Shown in pieces: positions 5,672-10,393 of a DNA stretch of 10,393 nucleotides. Source of the DNA: CAZPMT01 sp964587655 (lineage in GTDB: Bacteria; Hydrogenedentota; Hydrogenedentia; Hydrogenedentales; SLHB01); NCBI GenBank assembly GCA_964587655.1, contig CAZPMT010000166.1, forward strand, positions 1 through 10,393, read 5' to 3'. Position 1 is the first letter of the stretch. Each line of letters opens with the position of its first letter. A program made the position numbers and the translations under genes. The notes under the pieces were generated by a model. That model was given only the letters and a program-made list of their open reading frames with translations, was not told the origin of the DNA and did not search any database.

Positions 5672-6634
5672 TCAGAGTCCCGCTACGTATTCCATCAGTT
5701 TGCGGACGTTCTCCGGCGGAGTCTCGTAGGGCAAGGCTCCGGTGCCCAGGCAAACGTTCGGGCGGCCCTGGACAAGCTTCATCAGTCGATCTGCGTCGGC
5801 CTTGATTTGCTCCCACGTTCCTCCGGCGATCACACGCAGATCTCCATTGACGCGAATCCGGATCCCGGTGCGGTTCCATACCCGCGCGAGGAACTTCGCC
5901 TGGTCCGTTTCGAAAGGACAAACCAGATATTCCGTTCCGGTTTCGATCATCATGTCCATGATCGGCTCGGTGTTGCCGCCGATGATGCAGGGAACCGGAT
6001 GTTGGACGACGTGGGCTATACGGTGCATCACGTCCTTGAGGGCTGGCAACTCGACACGCCGGAACAGGTCTGGCGAGAGGATCGGCGGACATGCGGCGGA
6101 TTCGAAGAACGCCACGTCCACCCCGGCGTCCTTTACGGCCTCCGCGAATGCCACTTGGCCATCCACAAGGTGCATCAGCGCATCGGCGACTTTCTGCGGT
6201 TCGGCGATCGTCTCGAACAGCAAGGTATCGAATCCGACGAGATTGCTCGCGATGGAGAACGGCCCGCTGATGGGGACGCGGATGCCGGCCTCGGGGAACG
6301 TTTCTCGCAGCCGCCGTGCAGCGCCAATCAGTATCGGAATGCGCCCGTCACGCCTCGGGTTTAGCGGGGGCAGGTCCAGCAGGAAGCGCGTGCTATCGAA
6401 AATGTGCCGGCCGATGGCGGGGATGTTCTCGCCGGCCGGACGATCAACCGTCGCCCCATAGGCTTCGGGCTCCAGGTTGTAGATGTCAATACCGGGCATG
6501 ATGGGCGTGTGCCGATAATAGCGGTAGGCGGCCGCGTGAGCCTGATAGAGAAGCTCGGCGTCGCGCGAGACCTCCCACGGACTGCGTTGCACAAATCGCG
6601 CGGCGTGTTCATATATCGAGGGAGAGATGTCCAT
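5672..6634 (-). CDS. URO-D superfamily protein, probably not haem or classic methyltransferase
   Basis: A 320-aa TIM-barrel protein of the uroporphyrinogen decarboxylase superfamily, recognised by VPISGPFSIASNLVGFDTLLF (120-140), DVAFFESA (173-180), NTEPIMDMMIETGTEYLVCPF (221-241), VNGDLRVIAGGTWEQI (262-277) and the C-terminal LGTGALPYETPPENVRKLMEYV. The RQAGRY-type N-terminal signature of true HemE is absent. The HxC and later Cys that hold zinc in MtaA/CmuA methyltransferases are also missing: the GNT segment reads CIIGGNT, and the late GC position reads GTG. It therefore belongs to one of the unassigned branches of the family. ATG 6634 has AAGGA just upstream and lies 30 nt after the TIM-barrel gene, so the two are very likely co-transcribed. 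No signal peptide is seen, so it is cytosolic. Confidence 0.85.
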   Translation of the reverse strand: MDISPSIYEHAARFVQRSPWEVSRDAELLYQAHAAAYRYYRHTPIMPGIDIYNLEPEAYGATVDRPAGENIPAIGRHIFDSTRFLLDLPPLNPRRDGRIPILIGAARRLRETFPEAGIRVPISGPFSIASNLVGFDTLLFETIAEPQKVADALMHLVDGQVAFAEAVKDAGVDVAFFESAACPPILSPDLFRRVELPALKDVMHRIAHVVQHPVPCIIGGNTEPIMDMMIETGTEYLVCPFETDQAKFLARVWNRTGIRIRVNGDLRVIAGGTWEQIKADADRLMKLVQGRPNVCLGTGALPYETPPENVRKLMEYVAGL

Positions 6635-6664
6635 GATGTCCTTGCTGGCGCGATGGCCAAGGGG

Positions 6665-7549
6665 CTACTTCGTGGCGCGCGACCTGTCGAAACGTTCCTT
6701 AAGTTTCTTCCACACAGCCATGGATTGCCGCAGATGTTCCTTCGGATCGCCGGGGACGCGATAGCATTGCAGCCCGACCGGTCCGGCGTAGCCGGCGTCG
6801 CGAAATGCCTTCAACACCGCGTAATACTGGTCAATCTGGGACTCCTGAAGGGGCGAAATTCCTTCCACGGCAAGCGTACCGTCGTTGCCGTTGATGGACA
6901 TCACCATCATCCGTGGCGCGACCCGCCGGACCACTTCCTCAATCGGCTGTCTTCGGTCGCTGAGAGCCAGCCAATGGAACAGATTGAAAGAGGTGCCGAA
7001 ATTGGGCCGGTTCACCTTATCCGCGAGCCGGGCCGTGTCCTCGGGCGACTCGACCCAAAGTCCAAGATGAGGATACGGCGCCACGCGCACCCCGTACGGC
7101 GCCGCCGAGTCCGCGATCTGCCGGAAGATGGAAACGGCGCGCTCGTCGCCGGCCGGGTCGGAGGGTTTGAACTGTTTGCTGTGTGTGTTGCACCAAAGGA
7201 CGGTCCCGCGGTCCCGGAGCAGCGGGAGCGCCTTCGGGAGCAGCGGGTTGAAGGGCGTTTCGCCCTCGTCAATGCGCACTGTAAAGTAGATCGTGAAGAG
7301 CTTCAGGCCGTGCCGGTCGAGCGCTTGGAGCTCATCTTTCAGATCGTTCAGGTCACGATTGTCGAACCCATCGAAGCCAATATCCCCAAGAATTCTGACC
7401 TGTTCCTCGACTGACGCCGGCCCGGCGGTCTCCATGCTGTTCTTGAAAGCGAAAAACGGGTTGGGCAGCCCGCCCGTTGTCTCCGCTCCGCAGGCCAGCC
7501 CCACGGCGAAAGTCAACATACCGGATTGAAGCATCCTCTTGATTCCCAT
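6665..7549 (-). CDS. Exported xylose isomerase-like TIM-barrel (sugar isomerase/epimerase or lyase)
   Basis: A 294-aa protein with a Sec-type N-terminus (MGIKRMLQSGMLTFAVGLACGAE, likely cut near residue 21; LACG could make it a lipoprotein). The rest is the AP-endonuclease-2/xylose-isomerase-like TIM barrel: VEEQVRILGDIGFDGFDN (48-64), VRVAPYPHLGLWVESPEDT with His161 and Glu168, PNFGTSFNLFHWLAL (182-196), MVMSINGND and the C-terminal GPVGLQCYRVPGDPKEHLRQSM with Gln261. Exported members of this family often accompany Gfo/Idh oxidoreductases in sugar catabolism, some as epimerases and some as lyases on 3-keto sugars. The start has GAGGA (7556-7560) 6 nt upstream and follows the oxidoreductase by 23 nt, so the pair is an operon. 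The exact reaction cannot be read from sequence. Confidence 0.87.
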   Translation of the reverse strand: MGIKRMLQSGMLTFAVGLACGAETTGGLPNPFFAFKNSMETAGPASVEEQVRILGDIGFDGFDNRDLNDLKDELQALDRHGLKLFTIYFTVRIDEGETPFNPLLPKALPLLRDRGTVLWCNTHSKQFKPSDPAGDERAVSIFRQIADSAAPYGVRVAPYPHLGLWVESPEDTARLADKVNRPNFGTSFNLFHWLALSDRRQPIEEVVRRVAPRMMVMSINGNDGTLAVEGISPLQESQIDQYYAVLKAFRDAGYAGPVGLQCYRVPGDPKEHLRQSMAVWKKLKERFDRSRATK

Positions 7550-7572
7550 GGCGTATCCTCGCTACGGATTCC

Positions 7573-8925
7573 CTATCCCTTCATCCAGTCGCCGCGAATC
7601 GGACGCTCGAGCAACGCATTCGCTTGGGCGTCGTCCGCGAACCGTTCTGTATCAGGGTTCCACGCAAGCTTGCGGCCCACTTGGACGGCGATGTGCGCGA
7701 TTTGGCCCATCGAGCATGTCCGATGTCCGATCTCCGCATCGGCCATAACCGGCTTGCCCGTGCGGATGCCATAGATGAAGTCTTCCTTGTCCGCCCTTTG
7801 TGGCAGGCGGATATCTCCATCCCTGGGTTTTGTGTGGAGAAGGGTGTCCGAACTTGCGGTAAGTCCCTCCTGGAAATCCTTGCCAGAGAACCACGTGCTC
7901 TGGACCCATCCTTCTTCGCCCTCGAAACGGACGTATGTGGCGTCGCCCGTTCCGTAGTCCACGGACACGCCGTCCGCATACCGGAACCGCGCCTTGAAAT
8001 GCAGCAGGACGTTCCATAATCCAGAGCCGGGCGCCGGATATTCGCCTGAACCCTCGACCTCGACCGGCCCCGTACGTTCGGAACCGTGCGCCAACTGCAA
8101 CACATCGAGCAGGTGCGTGCCCCAATTTGTGATCATGCCCTCACAGGTGTCCCGGCACCGCATCCAGCCCGGACGCTCAAACGACTCGCGCGGATGGACC
8201 CGGTCAAGCGCGTACGGTTTCATCGGCGCAGGACCAAGCCACATGTCGTAATCCAACTCCTCGGGCACGGGCGCCGGCGTGGCGTCGCCGCCCGCCTCAT
8301 CGCCGGTCGGCACGATTACTTCGGCGCGCTTTAGCCTGCCGATGTACCCGTTGACAACCAACTCGGCCGCCCGGTGCATGTAAGCATTTGACCGGCATTC
8401 ACTGTCCGTTCGGAACACGACGCCCCGCTTCTTCACGGCATCGGCCAGCACGCGCCCTTCCGCGATCGATAACGTCAACGGCTTTTCACAGCTCACATGC
8501 TTGCCCGCCCGTACCGCGGCCAACGAAATCGGCACGTGCCAATGATCCGGCGTACTGTTCATGATGGCGTCCACGTCGTTGCGCGCGACCACTTCCCGCC
8601 AATCCCGGTATGCCCTGCAATCCGTATTCCCGTAGTGTTTGTCCACCTCCGCCTTGGCCTGCTTGAGCCGCCACGCGTCCACGTCGCACACCGCGGTCAC
8701 TATCGTATGCTCGGAAACGAGGAAAGGGGGCAGGTTCGCATACCGCGCCTGCCGTCCCATGCCGACCATCGCCACCGTAATCCGATTGGACGGTGCGCTC
8801 GCCCCGAAAACCGACGCTGGCACGATCATCACGGTTTGTCGTGGCTTGACAAACTGTGGGAAAACGGCCCCGGCTATGCGCTTGAGCATCTGCCGACGCG
8901 ATATCCGCGCGCGTCTTCTTGTCAT
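7573..8925 (-). CDS. Tat-exported Gfo/Idh/MocA family NAD(P)-dependent oxidoreductase
   Basis: A 450-aa protein from ATG 8925. This start has AAGGA upstream and places a twin-arginine signal (ISRRQMLKR, residues 8-16) at the N-terminus; the longer frame from 8991 would begin inside the promoter. Residues 49-150 form the Rossmann domain: ITVAMVGMGRQA, Asp81 in AVCDVDAW, NSTPDHWH and CEKPL with Lys148. The C-terminal Gfo/Idh domain carries MITNWGTHLLDVLQLAHG with the His271 and Asp274 pair typical of catalytic residues. Tat export suggests it folds with its cofactor in the cytoplasm and acts outside it, often as a tightly bound NAD(P) enzyme on sugars. Residues 24-32 (QFVKPRQTV) split the signal's hydrophobic core and derive from a 30-nt palindromic insert; without it the region reads AGAVLMIVPASVFG. 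It is first in the minus-strand operon. Confidence 0.92.
   Translation of the reverse strand: MTRRRARISRRQMLKRIAGAVFPQFVKPRQTVMIVPASVFGASAPSNRITVAMVGMGRQARYANLPPFLVSEHTIVTAVCDVDAWRLKQAKAEVDKHYGNTDCRAYRDWREVVARNDVDAIMNSTPDHWHVPISLAAVRAGKHVSCEKPLTLSIAEGRVLADAVKKRGVVFRTDSECRSNAYMHRAAELVVNGYIGRLKRAEVIVPTGDEAGGDATPAPVPEELDYDMWLGPAPMKPYALDRVHPRESFERPGWMRCRDTCEGMITNWGTHLLDVLQLAHGSERTGPVEVEGSGEYPAPGSGLWNVLLHFKARFRYADGVSVDYGTGDATYVRFEGEEGWVQSTWFSGKDFQEGLTASSDTLLHTKPRDGDIRLPQRADKEDFIYGIRTGKPVMADAEIGHRTCSMGQIAHIAVQVGRKLAWNPDTERFADDAQANALLERPIRGDWMKG
8831..8860 (-). repeat. 30-nt palindromic element, copy B, in a Tat signal
   Basis: On the minus strand the arms ACAGTTTGTC and GACAAACCGT surround the loop AAGCCAC (nine of ten pairs). 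It is 26/30 identical to copy A at 3221-3250 but lies on the other strand and is read in a different coding frame. It adds exactly ten codons to the oxidoreductase gene. Confidence 0.7.
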
Positions 8926-8967
8926 CGTGATGTTTCCTTCCGACGGAATCCCGCGTTCATGTACGGC

Positions 8968-8996
8968 ATTATAGCCCCGGCCCCGGCACATGCCAA
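8968..8996 (-). promoter_or_regulatory. Sigma-70-type promoter of the oxidoreductase operon
   Basis: On the minus strand, -35 TTGGCA (8991-8996) and -10 TATAAT (8968-8973) are separated by exactly 17 nt. Five of six and six of six bases match consensus. Transcription would start near 8961, leaving about 36 nt before ATG 8925, and would carry the oxidoreductase, TIM-barrel and URO-D genes, possibly also the aminotransferase. Confidence 0.68.
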
Positions 8997-9025
8997 GGCG
9001 GCTTCCGGTTCAGCGGGAAATGAAC

Positions 9026-9059
9026 AACCGCCGGATCTCCGGAGGGAGTCCGGCCGGTT
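9026..9059 (-). terminator. Strong hairpin upstream of the operon promoter, terminator-like
   Basis: The arms 9026-9040 (aaccgccggatctcc) and 9045-9059 (ggagtccggccggtt) pair along almost their full length with two single-base bulges and a 4-nt loop. On the minus strand the stem is followed by TTGTTCATTT, a loose T-rich tract, so it may end transcripts coming from the Rrf2 remnant side. An operator role next to the promoter is the alternative. Confidence 0.4.
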
Positions 9060-9519
9060 ATCTTCTCGGCGTCAATTCTGTGTCCGTGAAATAGGAGCTT
9101 AAATGGCCGCACAAGTAGCAGAATCGCTTGGCCACACACGCAGAGACATGCTTTTCTGAAATCAGTGGCAAAGCCGGTCCATGGCTGCGGACCGTGTGCA
9201 GTCCAAGCGTGTTGGCCATATCTGAATGCAAGGCTGCGACATTCCGAAGAACTGCGACTTCTAATGTCCCCGTACTTCGTTCTTAGCGTGAATTAGCCGA
9301 AGGATTACCGCGCATCGGTGGACGAAGAGCCAGATCGTACACTGTGGTAGTGACGGAAACCGTAATGGGAACGCTTCCCTGCCTTCTGGCCATCTCCAAG
9401 AACAGCTCGCAAGGAGTACTCGCTCTTTCGTGTAAGAACCACGGCGCTAATCCTGGGGAAATCTATCAACATTATAATGTAGCTGTCCCGCCTTGTAGAA
9501 AAGTCATCGAGAATTCCTC
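9060..9519. other. Gene-poor stretch with degenerate sequence
   Basis: Apart from the Rrf2 remnant, no convincing gene is seen. A tiny plus-strand frame at 9103-9159 (18 codons) has GGAG 5 nt before its ATG, and a 53-codon minus-strand frame at 9058-9219 contains a single CxxC (FCYLCG) and ends at the hairpin. Neither has enough support to be called a gene. Confidence 0.4.
9283..9442 (-). pseudogene. Frameshifted remnant of an Rrf2-family regulator
   Basis: From a possible GTG at 9442 the minus strand reads VLTRKSEYSLRAVL, the characteristic opening of Rrf2-type winged-helix regulators (MLTRKSEYALRALL). The frame then loses similarity, but the next frame carries on with LEMARRQGSVPIT; dropping one base joins them into RAVLEMARRQGSVPIT, the expected first helix and the turn after it. 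Beyond that the family pattern (REIAERQGIP) is not found, and the second frame stops at 9283-9285. Rrf2 proteins (IscR, NsrR, RsrR types) sense Fe-S cofactors, nitric oxide or redox state. This copy lacks the recognition helix and the Cys cluster, so it is not functional. Confidence 0.6.
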
Positions 9520-9548
9520 TTGACAGGAGTCCAAACACACGCTATCAT
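9520..9548 (+). promoter_or_regulatory. Near-consensus sigma-70 promoter
   Basis: TTGACA (9520-9525, six of six) and TATCAT (9543-9548, five of six) are separated by exactly 17 nt. Transcription would start near 9555. The first clear start codon downstream is at 10015, which implies either a long leader or a separate RNA. Confidence 0.65.
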
Positions 9549-10014
9549 TCTCGAAGTCGATGCAAATTGTGATGATTGATTGCGGTTAGATGGTAAAGGG
9601 TCGCTGGAAGGTTTAGCCTTAGCTGCAGTGGGCAACCTACTGGGAGAAAGGGTCATCGTGGGGAGCGGGTCGAAACCAGATGCTCACATGAAAATCGGCT
9701 CGTCTTTTTCCATCCGGTTGTGGGCTGTCGGGACACCTCGATGAACAGCTTCATAATCAATAAACGTTCCGGCGATGACTCGATCATAGCAGGAAATGAG
9801 ATTGTGACAGAGATCCTGTCTGCGTGACGTTCGATGAACGGAATCATGGGCATGGCCTACGGCGCCACGAAGACCAATGAAAGAAAAGAGACCTTGGTTC
9901 CGGCTGTGCCGGGTTAGGAGATAAGAGAGTACGGGGTAAGTCGTTGTGCGGTTGCGTAGTTAGATTAAGAGGCGGAAACAAACAAGCCGTTGCGGCAAGA
10001 GGAGGTTTTCAGGG
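9549..10014 (+). other. Long untranslated leader or unannotated RNA region
   Basis: About 465 nt lies between a strong promoter and the next gene, with lower GC than the metabolic operon. Small hairpins are visible, for example cgttc-gat-gaacg at 9827-9839. I could not match it to tmRNA, 6S RNA, RNase P RNA or a GEMM riboswitch by eye. A 66-aa minus-strand frame (9653-9853) is not recognisable. Its role is open. Confidence 0.35.
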
Positions 10015-10393
10015 ATGTTTAAGAGATTTTATCGAAGGACGATGTTTTTCCCAGGAGTTGGAATGATAATAGGGGTGATTCAGGTCGCGGGCCTGCTGTC
10101 ATCATTTTCGCCCCAGGCGAGCGCCCAGACGCCGAGCATCGAACCGAACTTCAACTTCGGAAGCGGTGAAGATAGAAGTGTCATCGTATCGCAGAGCCAG
10201 ACGATTCAGCAACTTTTCGGTCAGGCCTACGATCCTGAGAATGAGCTTACCGGTATCCCGGAGTTCGAGAACCTGACGATTTCCACTGGTGCACATCTCT
10301 CGGTTGAATCTTATGGCGGAGACCCTTCCCAGCCAATAAGGGGCCTAGCAGTTTCTAAAATACCGTTTTTGGTTTTATGGTTACATCCCACCA
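10015..10393 (+). CDS. Secreted protein, N-terminal part only (runs off the window)
   Basis: ATG 10015 is preceded by AGGAGG (10000-10005) with a 9-nt spacer, and the frame stays open to the window end (126 codons). Residues 1-37 are a signal peptide: basic FKRFYRRTM, a hydrophobic core (MIIGVIQVAGLLSSF) and an ASA-Q cleavage site at 37/38. The RR pair could also suit Tat but lacks the full motif. The mature start is acidic and Ser/Gln-rich (FGSGEDRSVIVSQSQTIQQLF), and ENLTISTGAHLSVESYGG has the short Ser/Thr/Gly-rich strands of beta-helix or adhesin-like proteins. The last residues (IPFLVLWLHP) look out of character and could mark a sequence error or contig edge. The function is unknown; a surface role is inferred. 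Confidence 0.72.
   Translation, partial: MFKRFYRRTMFFPGVGMIIGVIQVAGLLSSFSPQASAQTPSIEPNFNFGSGEDRSVIVSQSQTIQQLFGQAYDPENELTGIPEFENLTISTGAHLSVESYGGDPSQPIRGLAVSKIPFLVLWLHPT

Noticed and set aside
4944..5729. 261-aa plus-strand frame opposite the aminotransferase
   Set aside because: The minus strand carries all PLP-enzyme motifs; this frame is a codon-bias shadow.
6404..7414. 336-aa plus-strand frame opposite the URO-D and TIM-barrel genes
   Set aside because: It spans two well-recognised minus-strand genes and their gap.
9103..9159. 18-codon plus-strand frame with GGAG 5 nt upstream
   Set aside because: Good ribosome binding site, but too short, no promoter seen and no neighbour logic.
9058..9219. 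53-codon minus-strand frame with a CxxC
   Set aside because: A single CxxC is not a zinc site, no ribosome binding site is seen, and it lies in decayed sequence.
9653..9853. 66-aa minus-strand frame
   Set aside because: No recognisable motif or ribosome binding site; overlaps the presumed plus-strand leader.

Overview
The window reads as accessory sequence from a GC-rich, free-living bacterium, probably an uncultured Planctomycetes/Lentisphaerae/Hydrogenedentes-type lineage. This is inferred from gene style only: a Tat-exported Gfo/Idh/MocA oxidoreductase, an exported xylose-isomerase-like TIM barrel with a FNLFHW core, a URO-D family protein without the usual catalytic signatures, and a PKD-domain protein with a C-terminal membrane anchor. 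No rRNA, tRNA, CRISPR array or intact transposase was seen.

Layout. Positions 1-880 hold a short palindromic repeat and the 3' part of a surface protein with a PKD domain; its coherent reading frame runs upstream of any start codon, so the gene looks 5'-truncated. Positions 1020-2860 are a toxin-antitoxin patch: an extended -10 promoter, an intact small antitoxin gene, a VapC PIN toxin that loses its C-terminal half, and, facing it, a minus-strand set mntA-hepT followed 26 nt later by a GIY-YIG nuclease-like gene. Positions 2867-3192 hold decayed small reading frames. A secreted protein of unknown function lies at 3205-4422.

The core is a minus-strand run from 8925 to 4524: Tat-signal oxidoreductase, exported TIM-barrel isomerase/lyase-like protein, URO-D family protein and class IV aminotransferase (resembling the (R)-amine transaminase branch). 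Gaps are 23, 30 and 161 nt. A near-consensus sigma-70 promoter (8968-8996) sits just upstream and a strong hairpin (9026-9059) may insulate it. The first two enzymes could act together on sugars outside the cytoplasm; the roles of the other two are not deducible.

Positions 9060-10014 are gene-poor. They contain a frameshifted remnant of an Rrf2-type regulator on the minus strand and a strong plus-strand promoter (TTGACA, 17 nt, TATCAT) that would give a leader of about 460 nt before a new secreted protein beginning at 10015 and running off the window.

The most unusual signal is a 30-nt imperfect palindrome present twice (3221-3250 and, inverted, 8831-8860; 26/30 identical). Each copy adds exactly ten codons inside the export signal of an otherwise normal gene, and removing it in silico leaves an ordinary signal sequence. 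This suggests a small palindromic element able to insert into coding sequence, comparable in principle to Rickettsia palindromic elements.
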